Assembly (NCBI RefSeq): GCF_030655415.1
Contig: NZ_JAURVN010000009.1
Location: 161,578 to 225,577 of the forward strand
Origin: Herminiimonas sp.
GTDB taxonomy: Bacteria; Pseudomonadota; Gammaproteobacteria; Burkholderiales; Burkholderiaceae
Direction of reading: 5' to 3'
DNA length: 64,000 nucleotides
Below, in pieces: positions 17,834 through 27,115 of this stretch (its first letter is position 1; every line of letters starts with the position of its first letter). The translations under genes were made by a program, and so were the position numbers. The notes beneath the pieces were generated by a model. That model made no database searches and was not told where the DNA came from. It was given only the letters and a program-made list of their open reading frames with translations.

Positions 17834-20443
17834 TCAGGTGCGTTCGCCGACCCAGGCTGCAACGCCTTTCAATGCTGCTGGCAAACCACTTGCATCGGTA
17901 CCACCAGCTTGCGCCATATCGGCACGACCGCCACCTTTGCCGCCGACTTGTTGCGCGACAAAGTTAACCAACTCACCGGCTTTGACTTTGCCGGTTGCAT
18001 CGGCTGTAACGCCGGCGATCAGGCTGACTTTGCCGTCGTTAACTGCAGCCAAAACGATGGCAGCAGTTTTCAGCTTGTCTTTCAGCGTATCCATTGTCGT
18101 GCGCAAGGTTCCTGCATCGGCATTTTCCAGCTTGGCTGCCAACACCTTGATGCCGTTGACATCGACTGCTTGCGACAACAGATCATCGCCTTGCGACGAA
18201 GCCAGCTTGCCTTTCAGCGCATTGACTTCGCGTTCCAGCGTTTTCATTTGATCCAGCACTTGCATCAAACGCGATTGCAACTCAACCGGTGGCGACTTCA
18301 ATGTCGCTGCGGCGCTGTGAACGGTCGCTTCCAGATCTTGCAAATAGCTCAATGCATTCGCACCGGTAATCGCTTCGATACGACGCACACCTGCCGCAAC
18401 ACCGCTTTCGCCAACGACTTTGAACAATCCGATATCGCCGGTGCGTGTGACGTGAGTACCACCGCACAATTCGCGGCTGGAGCCGATGTCGAGCACGCGC
18501 ACACTTTCGCCATATTTTTCGCCGAACAACATCATCGCGCCAGTTTTTTGCGCCGATTCAATATCCATTACACGCGCTTGCGTATCGGAGTTCGCGAGAA
18601 TTTCCGCATTCACGCGTTTTTCGATTTCCAGAATTTGATCGTGCGTAATTGCTGCATTGTGTGCAAAGTCGAAACGCGTTTTATCCGCATCGACCAGCGA
18701 ACCTTTTTGCTGCACGTGATCGCCCAATACTTCACGCAAAGCCTTGTGCATGATGTGCGTGACTGAGTGATTGCGCATGGTGGACGCGCGACGTGCGCCA
18801 TCCACTTCAGCTTTGACTTTGTCGCCGACTTTCAATGTGCCTTGGGTCTGCACACCGTGATGACCGAACACATCGGCTTTGATTTTTTGCGTATCTTCGA
18901 CGCCAAACTGCACGCCTTCTGCAGAGACAACACCTTGATCGCCAACTTGACCACCGCTTTCCGCATAGAACGGTGTGGTGTCGAGTACAACGATGCCGGC
19001 TTGACCTTCTTTTAACTCATTGACAGCGGTACCTTCAAAGTACAAACCGACTACAGTCGCGTCAGCTTGCTGACTTTCGTAACCAGTGAAGACGTTACCC
19101 GTGCCTGTGTACTCCACTGCGCGTTCCATCTTGAACTTGCCGGCTGCGCGACCTGCGGCTTTTTGTTTTTCCATCGCGGCAGCGAAGCCAGCTTCATCGA
19201 CTGCGACGCCGTTTTCACGGCACACGTCGGCTGACAAATCGAGCGGGAAGCCGAAGGTGTCGTGCAATTTGAATGCGACTTCGCCCGGCAATACCTTGAC
19301 GCCGCCAGCCAGCGCTGTGTCGAGGATTTCCATACCGTTGGCCAGCGTTTCAAAGAAGCGTTCTTCTTCAGCTTTCAATACTTCGGTAATACGTTGTGCA
19401 TCGGCTTGCAGCTTTGGATAAGCCTCACCCATTTGCTCGACCAGATCTTTCACCAATTTGTGGAAGAAAGGTTTTTTCTGGCCCAGCTTGTAGCCATGAC
19501 GAATCGCGCGACGGATGATGCGGCGTTGTACATAGCCGCGACCTTCGTTCGATGGGATCACACCGTCGGCAACCAAAAATGCCGTCGCACGAATGTGATC
19601 GGCGATCACGCGCAATGAATTGTTTTTCAGGTCTGCCGTATTGGTTTCGCGACCTGCCGCCTTGATCAGCGCAGCGAAGGTATCGATCTCGTAATTGCTG
19701 TGCACGCCTTGCAAAATTGCGGCTAGACGTTCCAAACCCATGCCGGTATCAACGCATGGTGCCGGCAATGGTTTGACGGAGCCGTCTTCGGCCATGTCGA
19801 ACTGCATGAACACGTTGTTCCAGATTTCGATGAAACGATCGCCGTCTTCATCCGGGCTGCCCGGAGGACCGCCGGCAATGTGTGGGCCGTGATCGTAAAA
19901 GATTTCCGAGCATGGGCCGCATGGGCCGGTGTCGGCCATCATCCAGAAGTTGTCGGATTTATAGCGACCACCCTTGTTGTCACCGATGCGAATTACGCGC
20001 TCAGGCGGCAGGCCGATTTCCTTGGTCCAGATGTCGTAGGCTTCTTGATCTTCAATGTAGACGGTAGCCAGCAGTTTTTCGGCAGGCAAACCGTAGACCT
20101 GAGTCAACAATTCCCACGACCATTTCAGCGCGTCGCGCTTGAAGTAATCGCCGAAGCTCCAATTGCCCAGCATTTCGAAAAATGTGTGGTGACGTGCGGT
20201 GTAGCCGACGTTTTCCAGATCGTTGTGTTTGCCGCCGGCGCGCAAGCAGGCTTGTACGGACGTAGCGCGCGCATACGGGCGCTTGTCTTCACCGAGGAAC
20301 ACGTCCTTGAACTGGACCATGCCCGAGTTGGTGAACATCAGGGTCGGGTCGTTGCCTGGCACTAACGGGCTGGACGCCACGATGGTGTGGCCTTTGGACT
20401 CAAAGAACTTCAGGAATTTTTCGCGGATTTCGGACGAGTTCAT
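17834..20443 (-). CDS. alaS: Alanine--tRNA ligase
   Basis: 869 residues, close to the 876 of E. coli. The class II catalytic core opens with [27 protein letters not shown] and has [15 protein letters not shown]. The editing domain carries the zinc ligands HSVTH and CGGTH, and a C-terminal C-Ala domain rich in Gly ends the protein ([15 protein letters not shown]). It charges tRNA-Ala and clears misacylated Ser and Gly. The ATG at 20443 has no strong ribosome site, but the N-terminus aligns with the family. Confidence 0.98.
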   Translation of the reverse strand: MNSSEIREKFLKFFESKGHTIVASSPLVPGNDPTLMFTNSGMVQFKDVFLGEDKRPYARATSVQACLRAGGKHNDLENVGYTARHHTFFEMLGNWSFGDYFKRDALKWSWELLTQVYGLPAEKLLATVYIEDQEAYDIWTKEIGLPPERVIRIGDNKGGRYKSDNFWMMADTGPCGPCSEIFYDHGPHIAGGPPGSPDEDGDRFIEIWNNVFMQFDMAEDGSVKPLPAPCVDTGMGLERLAAILQGVHSNYEIDTFAALIKAAGRETNTADLKNNSLRVIADHIRATAFLVADGVIPSNEGRGYVQRRIIRRAIRHGYKLGQKKPFFHKLVKDLVEQMGEAYPKLQADAQRITEVLKAEEERFFETLANGMEILDTALAGGVKVLPGEVAFKLHDTFGFPLDLSADVCRENGVAVDEAGFAAAMEKQKAAGRAAGKFKMERAVEYTGTGNVFTGYESQQADATVVGLYFEGTAVNELKEGQAGIVVLDTTPFYAESGGQVGDQGVVSAEGVQFGVEDTQKIKADVFGHHGVQTQGTLKVGDKVKAEVDGARRASTMRNHSVTHIMHKALREVLGDHVQQKGSLVDADKTRFDFAHNAAITHDQILEIEKRVNAEILANSDTQARVMDIESAQKTGAMMLFGEKYGESVRVLDIGSSRELCGGTHVTRTGDIGLFKVVGESGVAAGVRRIEAITGANALSYLQDLEATVHSAAATLKSPPVELQSRLMQVLDQMKTLEREVNALKGKLASSQGDDLLSQAVDVNGIKVLAAKLENADAGTLRTTMDTLKDKLKTAAIVLAAVNDGKVSLIAGVTADATGKVKAGELVNFVAQQVGGKGGGRADMAQAGGTDASGLPAALKGVAAWVGERT

Positions 20444-20594
20444 GTTCTGGCTAAGTAAGGAAATTGGTATTGCAAAGCGGCGATTATACGTGAAGTAAGC
20501 GCGATAACCCTGTGTGCTTCATGGTCGAAACAACAGGAAAAACACCCTCTTTTTAGACTGAATGCCGGGTTTTAGTGAATGCTTCAGCTGCTCG

Positions 20595-21365
20595 TCAGCG
20601 AATGAGGGACGCCGCGCCGCCAAAGTTCGGCCCAATCACATCAATGCGATCAGTACAAAATCCATCGACGCCCCAGGACAAAATTTCCGTCGCGCGCGCC
20701 GGTTCATTGACGGTGTAACAAAACAGACCAAAGCCCGCATCTTTTACCGCGCGCGCCAGCAAAGGCGTCAAATTCTTGTGATTCGTCATCAAGGCGATTG
20801 CGCCCAAAGCCAGCAGGCGCTCATGCCAATCTGCAGGGATTTCACTCACCAAAAACCCGCGTGGAATTTCCGGTGCCGCCAGTTTTGCCGCCTGCAAAGC
20901 GTCAAACGAAAAAGAAGAAAGTATCGGCAATGCGGCCGGCGAACGATCGAGTACCGATTCAAACAAGCGTTTAGTCGTTTGCGCCACCACCCAACCGGTT
21001 TGTTCTTCAAATCCCGGTACCGGCTTGATTTCGATATCCATCCAGATCGCGTTGTTCATGCAAAACGCGACAACCTGTTCGAAGGTCGGTACCGGCTCGC
21101 CAACAAATTCTTCGCCGAACCATGCACCCGCATCACGCGCTGCCAGCTCCTGCGCGGTGAAGTCGGCCACGCAGCCTTCGCCCGCAACGGTGCGACCAAA
21201 GTCGGGATCGTGCATCACAATCGGCACGCCATCTTTCGCCAGCATCACATCGAATTCAACTGCATGAAAACCATGCCTCAAGCCGCAACGCATTGCGGCA
21301 ATCGTGTTTTCCGGAGCAAGCACACCACCACCGCGATGTGCCACAATTTTTGGATAAGGCCACAT
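20595..21365 (-). CDS. ugpQ: Glycerophosphodiester phosphodiesterase
   Basis: 256 residues. GDPD signature: IVAHRGGGVLAPENTIAAM, EFDVMLAKDGVPIVMHDPDFGRT (catalytic His and metal ligands) and WMDIEIKP. It hydrolyses glycerophosphodiesters to glycerol-3-phosphate and an alcohol. There is no signal peptide, so it is cytoplasmic, matching UgpQ. No ugp transporter lies nearby. It is on the same strand as alaS, 150 bases upstream of it. Confidence 0.92.
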   Translation of the reverse strand: MWPYPKIVAHRGGGVLAPENTIAAMRCGLRHGFHAVEFDVMLAKDGVPIVMHDPDFGRTVAGEGCVADFTAQELAARDAGAWFGEEFVGEPVPTFEQVVAFCMNNAIWMDIEIKPVPGFEEQTGWVVAQTTKRLFESVLDRSPAALPILSSFSFDALQAAKLAAPEIPRGFLVSEIPADWHERLLALGAIALMTNHKNLTPLLARAVKDAGFGLFCYTVNEPARATEILSWGVDGFCTDRIDVIGPNFGGAASLIR

Positions 21366-21630
21366 ACATAGTTCCCGTCATCAAGTCTGACTTCAGTTTA
21401 TAACAGCGTGCGACTAGTTATAGAATGCTCGCACCGCGCGTTTTTTCATCGTCTGCATTGCCAGGATGAAATGCGTCGAGTCCATCACGTAGTTTGCAAG
21501 AACGCTACAAGACAGACACCCGCAAGCGATAAAAATTCATTCAGGTTGTCGTAAGCTTCCTGAGAGTTAATGCAACACCGAACAGAACATCGAACACACC
21601 CTCTTCCGATCACAACATCAGGACACCACC

Positions 21631-23229
21631 ATGCCGTCATTTGACTGGAGCAATCCCTACCCCTCGATCCGCCAACCTTTGTTCGCACGCAATACCGTCG
21701 CGACCTCACAGCCGCTCGCCGCGCAAGCCGGCTTGCGCATGTTGCTCAAAGGCGGCAATGCAGTTGACGCCGCCATCGCTGCAGCGGCTGCACTGACAAT
21801 TGTTGAGCCGGTATCGTGCGGTCTTGGCAGCGATGCATTTGCGTTAGTGTGGGATGGCAATCAATTGCACGGTTTGAACAGCTCCGGCACTTCACCAGCG
21901 GCGTGGAACGTCGATTACTTCAAGCAAAAACACAATGGCGTGTTCCCTGAACGTGGTTGGGATACGGTCACCGTTCCCGGTGCGATTGCAAGCTGGGTAG
22001 CGTTGTCGGATAAATTCGGCAAGCTGCCTTTTGCTGATTTGCTGGAACCAGCAATTGAACTCGCCGCCCGCGGTCACATGGTGTCGCCAGTAGTACAAAA
22101 AAAATGGGGCAACGCGATCCCGATCCTGCAAAATCAACCCGGCTTTGCAGAAGCATTCATGCCGCACGGTCGCGCTCCGCACGTTGGTGAAAACTTCGTC
22201 TTCGCCGATGCCGCCGAATCGTTGCGCAAGATCGCCGAAACCAAAGGTGAAGCTTTCTATCGTGGCGAACTGGCGGAAGCCATCGTCAATTATGCGAAGG
22301 AACATGGCGGCGCAATGACGCTGGCCGACCTCGCCGGCTTCAAGCCGGAATGGGTCACGCCTATACAAAAAGATTACGCCGGTCATACCGTGCATGAAAT
22401 CCCGCCGAATGGCCAGGGCATCGCAGCATTGATCGCGCTCGGCATACTCGACAAACTCGATGTCGCGCGCTTCCCTGCAGATTCAGTTGAAGCGCAGCAT
22501 CTGCAAATCGAAGCGATGAAGCTCGCATTCGCCGATACATATAAATGGGTCGCCGATGAAAAGTACATGACGCAAGTCAGCGTCAAGGATTTGCTCGACG
22601 ATGCATATCTGACCGAACGCGCGAAGATGATCGACCTGCAAAAAGCCAATCGCTTCAGCTACGGCACGCCTCCAAAAGGCGGCACCATCTATTTAACAGC
22701 GGCGGATGAAAGCGGCATGATGGTCAGCTTCATCCAGTCCAATTACATGGGCTTCGGCTCCGGCGTTGTTGTACCTGGCACAGGCATCAGCTTGCAAAAT
22801 CGCGGCCACAGCTTCAACCTCAGCGCCACACATCCAAACTGCGTCGCGCCAAACAAGCGCCCTTTCCATACGATCATTCCCGGCTTCCTGACCAAAGACG
22901 GCCAGCCGCAAATGAGCTTCGGCGTCATGGGCGGCAACATGCAACCGCAAGGCCATGTGCAAACCCTGATCCGCATGCTGTCGTACAACCAGCAACCGCA
23001 AGCTGCATGCGATGCACCGCGCTGGAAAGTCAACGTCGGCATGTCCGTCGATGTCGAAGACGCAATGGCACCGGACCTGCGCGCAGCTTTGCTCGCACGC
23101 GGCCACAAGATAGAGAACATCGCCGACAGCTATATGGATTTCGGCTCAGGCCAGTTCATCTGGAAAACAGAAAACGGCTACATCGCCGCCAGCGATCCGC
23201 GTCGCGATGGACAAGCGGTCGGCTATTAA
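21631..23229 (+). CDS. Gamma-glutamyltransferase family protein
   Basis: 532 residues. The N-terminal half carries the Ggt pattern AAQAGLRMLLKGGNAVDAAIAAAAALTIVEP and GLGSDAFALVWD. The autocatalytic cleavage/nucleophile Thr is predicted at residue 352 (GGTIYLTAADESG), followed by SFIQSNYMGFGSGVV. No signal peptide is visible, unlike periplasmic Ggt, so it belongs to the cytoplasmic YwrD-like branch and may act on other gamma-glutamyl or acyl substrates. AGGA lies seven bases before the ATG. It stands alone, with a strong hairpin after the stop. Confidence 0.9.
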   Translation: MPSFDWSNPYPSIRQPLFARNTVATSQPLAAQAGLRMLLKGGNAVDAAIAAAAALTIVEPVSCGLGSDAFALVWDGNQLHGLNSSGTSPAAWNVDYFKQKHNGVFPERGWDTVTVPGAIASWVALSDKFGKLPFADLLEPAIELAARGHMVSPVVQKKWGNAIPILQNQPGFAEAFMPHGRAPHVGENFVFADAAESLRKIAETKGEAFYRGELAEAIVNYAKEHGGAMTLADLAGFKPEWVTPIQKDYAGHTVHEIPPNGQGIAALIALGILDKLDVARFPADSVEAQHLQIEAMKLAFADTYKWVADEKYMTQVSVKDLLDDAYLTERAKMIDLQKANRFSYGTPPKGGTIYLTAADESGMMVSFIQSNYMGFGSGVVVPGTGISLQNRGHSFNLSATHPNCVAPNKRPFHTIIPGFLTKDGQPQMSFGVMGGNMQPQGHVQTLIRMLSYNQQPQAACDAPRWKVNVGMSVDVEDAMAPDLRAALLARGHKIENIADSYMDFGSGQFIWKTENGYIAASDPRRDGQAVGY

Positions 23230-23246
23230 AAGAAACGACAGCTCTG

Positions 23247-23278
23247 CGCTAGATGCTGACTTAAATCAGCATCTAGCG
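23247..23278 (+). terminator. 13-base perfect hairpin after the gamma-glutamyltransferase gene
   Basis: CGCTAGATGCTGA (23247-23259) and its complement (23266-23278) close a CTTAAA loop 18 bases past the stop. Stem and position suit a transcript end, but no U run follows. Confidence 0.5.
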
Positions 23279-23357
23279 ACGCATATCCCATGTTTATGGG
23301 GGTGTTTGTGAAGAAACTTTAGGTTCTAATGAAAGCACATTTCGTTAAAGGATCTTT

Positions 23358-23903
23358 ATGTCCGAAGTCGCAGCACCCCCGGTCTTACCTGAAGAAAAAT
23401 CATCCGAACTGTCCGGCATAGCCGGCTGGTTGATACTGCCAGCGCTGGCAATGATCATCAGCCCGCTTCGCATCCTCTACGAGAGTTATCAAAGCTTTCT
23501 TCCCGTTCTCAAACCATCGCTATGGTTTGCGATGCTGAGTACAAAGTCGACGTTTTACAATCCGCCTTTAGCCTTGCTGCTGACTTGGGAAATCATCGCC
23601 AATGTCGCCATGTTTGCATGCACAATCTGGCTCGCCTTTCTGTTTTTCAAAAAGCAGAAGAGTGTGCCAAGACTGTATATAACCTGGCTAGTGTTAGGGA
23701 TCGTCCTTCAAATAGCCGATCTGGTTTTCAGTTCTTTCGTCCCTCTGGTTGTGGAACAGCAGAACGGCGACGCCTACAAGGAACTGATCAAGTCTGCGGT
23801 CGCAGCCGCAATATGGATTCCTTATTTCCTGCAATCGAAACGCGTCAAGAACACGTTTGTGAATGACACTGAAATCAAACTACCGGGGTCCGGCTGGGAT
23901 TGA
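23358..23903 (+). CDS. DUF2569-type membrane protein
   Basis: 181 residues with four hydrophobic segments (about 22-40, 70-90, 110-135 and 145-160). The opening GIAGWLILPALAMIISPLRILYES is the hallmark of DUF2569 proteins, whose function is unknown. AAGGA lies before the ATG at 23358. The C-terminal tail is polar and cytoplasmic or periplasmic. No neighbour suggests a role. Confidence 0.8.
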   Translation: MSEVAAPPVLPEEKSSELSGIAGWLILPALAMIISPLRILYESYQSFLPVLKPSLWFAMLSTKSTFYNPPLALLLTWEIIANVAMFACTIWLAFLFFKKQKSVPRLYITWLVLGIVLQIADLVFSSFVPLVVEQQNGDAYKELIKSAVAAAIWIPYFLQSKRVKNTFVNDTEIKLPGSGWD

Positions 23904-24297
23904 TTGTGCCCTTGCTCAAATCGTTTATTCAATCGTTGATGGAATCGCGCATGCAGTCGCTGTTTAAATCGTCGTTTCAATAAACGACAAGCACGCAGTT
24001 ATTTCATTCACTGCATAAGCGACATTCATCAAACGAATCTCTCATGGCCGAATCATCGGCTATGAGTTGCAATCACCCGACATCTCAAAACGAATTCAAT
24101 AATATTTTTTTGATTCCTCTCGTAATTCACGTTCTGGTAACAACCGTGTCATTGCTTTGTGAGAACATAATTTCGATGTGATCTGAACGCTGTGCGCACG
24201 AATCCTGCTTAGTGGTGTTGCAGCATTTGTTCGGGTCCTCGTCCATCAAGCAATGATGGTCATGCAGGGTTTTCATGCATCAGATACTGGAGAATCA
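23904..24297. other. Gene-free stretch with two hairpins
   Basis: No credible gene in 394 bases. Two hairpins are present: GTCGTTT / AAACGAC (23971-23988, CAAT loop) and an 11-pair stem CTCATGGCCGA / TCGGCTATGAG (24041-24066, ATCA loop, one G-U pair). The sequence near 23925-23985 also repeats an AAATCGT(C)GTTT-like word. Two TCATGCA direct repeats 13 bases apart (24260 and 24273) precede the next gene and could be an operator, with low confidence. Confidence 0.5.
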
Positions 24298-25032
24298 ATG
24301 AAACGCAGTGAACTTCGTCACAAGATACAAAACAGCAGTCTCGGTTTTCTCGCGGGTTACGTAGACACCCTCGGTTTCGTTGCACTGTTTGGATTATTTA
24401 CTGCACACGTAACGGGCAACTTCGTACTCATCGGCGCAGAAATGGCGCATCCACAAGGCGGCCCGCTGCTGCTTAAAATTCTCGCCTTCCCAGCCTTTGT
24501 TTTCGGCGTCGTGTTTGCCCGACTGCTGATCGCCGCGCTGCTGAAATATCACTTCCATGCGTTGTGGTACGCCTACATTTTGCAACTGGTTTTCCTGATT
24601 GCGTTTATGGTCGCGGGCATCAAAGCCAGCCCTATTGGTGACACGCCAACCTTGATGGCCGAGATTGCCGGCATCATCGGCGCAATGGCGATGGGCACGC
24701 ATAGCGCCTGCGGTCGCTTGCTGTTGTCGCACTTGGCACCCACCGCCATGATGACCGGTAATGTCACGCAGCTTGTGATCGATGCAGTCGATGTTATCCG
24801 TGGCGCGGCCGATAACACGGTCAAGCAACGCTGCATCAAGTTCTTGTGGCCGGTACTCGCGTTTGCCGTCGGTGCAATCGGTGCTGCGTTCGCGTATCAG
24901 TTCGCTGGCTTCTACGCGCTGCTGCTGCCGATCTTCATCCTGATTTTTTTGATGTACATCGAACGCGGCGCAATGCACAAGACGCAAAACATGCCTAAGG
25001 TCAAAATTGTCCCAAGCACTAATTCAAAGTAA
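24298..25032 (+). CDS. YoaK/DUF1275-family membrane protein
   Basis: 244 residues with six hydrophobic helices. LGFLAGYVDTLGFVALFGLFTAHVTGNFVLIG is the DUF1275 signature, and MGTHSACGRLLLSHLAPTAMMTGNVTQLVID repeats the AxxTGN motif. These are proposed transporters of unknown substrate. The ATG at 24298 (MKRSELRHK) has GGAGA upstream, so the earlier in-frame ATGs are not used. A terminator follows. Confidence 0.88.
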   Translation: MKRSELRHKIQNSSLGFLAGYVDTLGFVALFGLFTAHVTGNFVLIGAEMAHPQGGPLLLKILAFPAFVFGVVFARLLIAALLKYHFHALWYAYILQLVFLIAFMVAGIKASPIGDTPTLMAEIAGIIGAMAMGTHSACGRLLLSHLAPTAMMTGNVTQLVIDAVDVIRGAADNTVKQRCIKFLWPVLAFAVGAIGAAFAYQFAGFYALLLPIFILIFLMYIERGAMHKTQNMPKVKIVPSTNSK

Positions 25033-25041
25033 TTGAATAAG

Positions 25042-25071
25042 GAAAACGGCGGATCTCAGTCCGCCGTTTTC
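25042..25071 (+). terminator. Terminator after the DUF1275 gene
   Basis: GAAAACGGCGGA / TCCGCCGTTTTC, a perfect 12-base stem with a six-base loop and a T-rich end (TTTTCTCTTTC), ten bases past the stop codon. Confidence 0.85.
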
Positions 25072-25288
25072 TCTTTCACACCGCCCTCCGCACCACTCTC
25101 ATTCTCGCTGACCGCCGCCGGTTCAGCAGCATCGCTCTCGCGATCTTTTCAGCCCGAGCCGCAAGGGCAAACAAGCCCATTTGCACGCCATTTCCGCCCA
25201 TCCCTCATATAGTGCGCAAGCACGGCGACCGCTACGGTAAAATGCCCCTTACTTCTTAATTTGCGCACCCAGCAAGGCACAAGCATCC

Positions 25289-27076
25289 ATGAGCAACGAT
25301 TCAAAAAACAGCATTAACAATGGCAAAATTGACGCCAATGCACCAGCAAACCCGGCATCGCCTAACCCGGCCAGCTCCAATTTCCTGCGCGGCATTATCG
25401 AAGCCGATATCGCCGCCGGCAAGCATGACAAGCGGGTCGGTAAAGACGGCCAGCCGCTGCCTACCGTCATCACCCGCTTCCCGCCGGAACCTAACGGTTA
25501 CCTGCACATAGGTCACGCCAAATCGATCTGCCTCAACTTCGGCCTCGCGCGCGATTACGCCGGCCGCTGCAACTTGCGCTTCGACGACACCAATCCGACC
25601 AAAGAAGAACAGGAATACGTAGACACCATCATCGACAGCGTCAAATGGCTGGGCTTCGATTGGGAAACCGAAGGCAAAGAACACCTGTACTTCGCCAGCG
25701 ATTACTTCGACCAGTTGTATGCAATGGCCGAATACCTGATCACCGCCGGTCACGCCTACGTCGACAGCCAATCCGCTGACGACATGCAAAAGAACCGCGG
25801 CAACTTTGGCGAAGCCGGCAAGAACTCGCCGTTCCGCGATCGTCCCGCTGCAGAATCGCTCGACCTGTTCCGCCGCATGAAGGCTGGCGAATTCAAGGAT
25901 GGCGAACACATCCTGCGCGCCAAGATCGACATGGCCTCGCCCAACATGAACATGCGCGACCCGGCGATCTACCGCATCCGCCACGCGCATCACCATCGCA
26001 CCGGCGACAAATGGTGCGTCTACCCGATGTACGACTACGCGCATCCACTGGAAGACGCGATTGAAAACATCACACACTCGATCTGCACGCTTGAATTCCA
26101 GGATCACCGCCCGTTCTACGATTGGATCTTGGAGCGCACAGCCGAAGGCGGCTTCTTCACCAAACCGCTGCCGCATCAATACGAATTCGCGCGCCTCAAC
26201 CTGACCTACGCCATCACTAGCAAACGCAAGTTACTGCAACTGGTGGAAGAAAACATCGTCGACGGTTGGGACGATCCGCGCATGCCAACCATCGTCGGCA
26301 TCCGTCGCCGCGGCTTTACGCCAGAATCGATACAACTCTTTGCAGAACGCATCGGCGTCGCCAAGGTAGATAGCTGGATCGACATGAGCACACTCGAAGG
26401 CGCATTGCGCGACGACCTCGATGAGAAGGCACCACGCGCCATCGCCGTACTGCGTCCGCTCAAACTGATCATCGACAATTTCCCGGAAGGCGAAACTGTC
26501 GAATGCACCGCACCAGTTCATCCGCATCATCCGGAACGCGGCAACCGCACATTCCCGATCAGCAAAGAACTGTGGATAGAACAAGAAGACTTTATGGAAG
26601 TGCCAAGCAAAGGCTACTTCCGCCTCTTCCCGGGTAATAAGGTACGCCTGCGTTATGGCTACGTAGTTGAATGCGTGGGCGCGGACAAGGATGCAGACGG
26701 CAACATCATCGCCGTCCATTGCACCTATTTCCCCGACAGCAAATCCGGCACCGAAGGCTCCGCCAACTACAAAGTCAAAGGCAACCTGCACTGGGTCAGC
26801 GCCGCCCACGCACTCGAAGCCGAAGTACGTTTATACGACCGCCTCTTCACCGACCCGCAACCCGATGCAGGCGGCAAGGATTTCAAATTAGCGTTGAATG
26901 CTAATTCAAAAGAAATCGTCAAAGCTTTTGTTGAACCAGGCGTCGCAGCAGTACAAGCAGATGAGAAGCTGCAGTTTGAACGTCACGGATATTTTGTTGC
27001 GGATCGTGTGGACAGCAAGGCTGGGAAGCCTGTGTTTAATCGAGTGGTGACTTTGAAGGATGGTTGGGGGAAATAA
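25289..27076 (+). CDS. glnS: Glutamine--tRNA ligase
   Basis: 595 residues, slightly longer than E. coli GlnS because of an N-terminal Asn/Ala/Pro-rich extension. The class I signatures are present: PPEPNGYLHIGHAKS (HIGH) and TSKRKLLQL (KMSKS equivalent). RFDDTNPTKEEQEYVDTI and the WDDPRMPTIVGIRRRG segment identify GlnRS rather than GluRS. It charges tRNA-Gln directly. The AT-rich orphan gene begins 40 bases after its stop. Confidence 0.97.
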   Translation: MSNDSKNSINNGKIDANAPANPASPNPASSNFLRGIIEADIAAGKHDKRVGKDGQPLPTVITRFPPEPNGYLHIGHAKSICLNFGLARDYAGRCNLRFDDTNPTKEEQEYVDTIIDSVKWLGFDWETEGKEHLYFASDYFDQLYAMAEYLITAGHAYVDSQSADDMQKNRGNFGEAGKNSPFRDRPAAESLDLFRRMKAGEFKDGEHILRAKIDMASPNMNMRDPAIYRIRHAHHHRTGDKWCVYPMYDYAHPLEDAIENITHSICTLEFQDHRPFYDWILERTAEGGFFTKPLPHQYEFARLNLTYAITSKRKLLQLVEENIVDGWDDPRMPTIVGIRRRGFTPESIQLFAERIGVAKVDSWIDMSTLEGALRDDLDEKAPRAIAVLRPLKLIIDNFPEGETVECTAPVHPHHPERGNRTFPISKELWIEQEDFMEVPSKGYFRLFPGNKVRLRYGYVVECVGADKDADGNIIAVHCTYFPDSKSGTEGSANYKVKGNLHWVSAAHALEAEVRLYDRLFTDPQPDAGGKDFKLALNANSKEIVKAFVEPGVAAVQADEKLQFERHGYFVADRVDSKAGKPVFNRVVTLKDGWGK

Positions 27077-27115
27077 CTATCTTGAGCTAGTTAAAAAAGT
27101 AAATCGGAGACCGTA

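Noticed and set aside
17909..18766. A 285-codon open frame antisense to alaS
   Set aside because: It lies wholly within alaS on the opposite strand and has no domain features.
20562..21371. A 269-codon open frame antisense to the glycerophosphodiesterase gene
   Set aside because: It mirrors a gene with full GDPD motifs, and the translation is Arg/Gln/His-rich with no recognisable fold.
25301..26179. A 292-codon open frame antisense to glnS
   Set aside because: An effect of codon bias in glnS on the other strand; no ribosome site or family resemblance.
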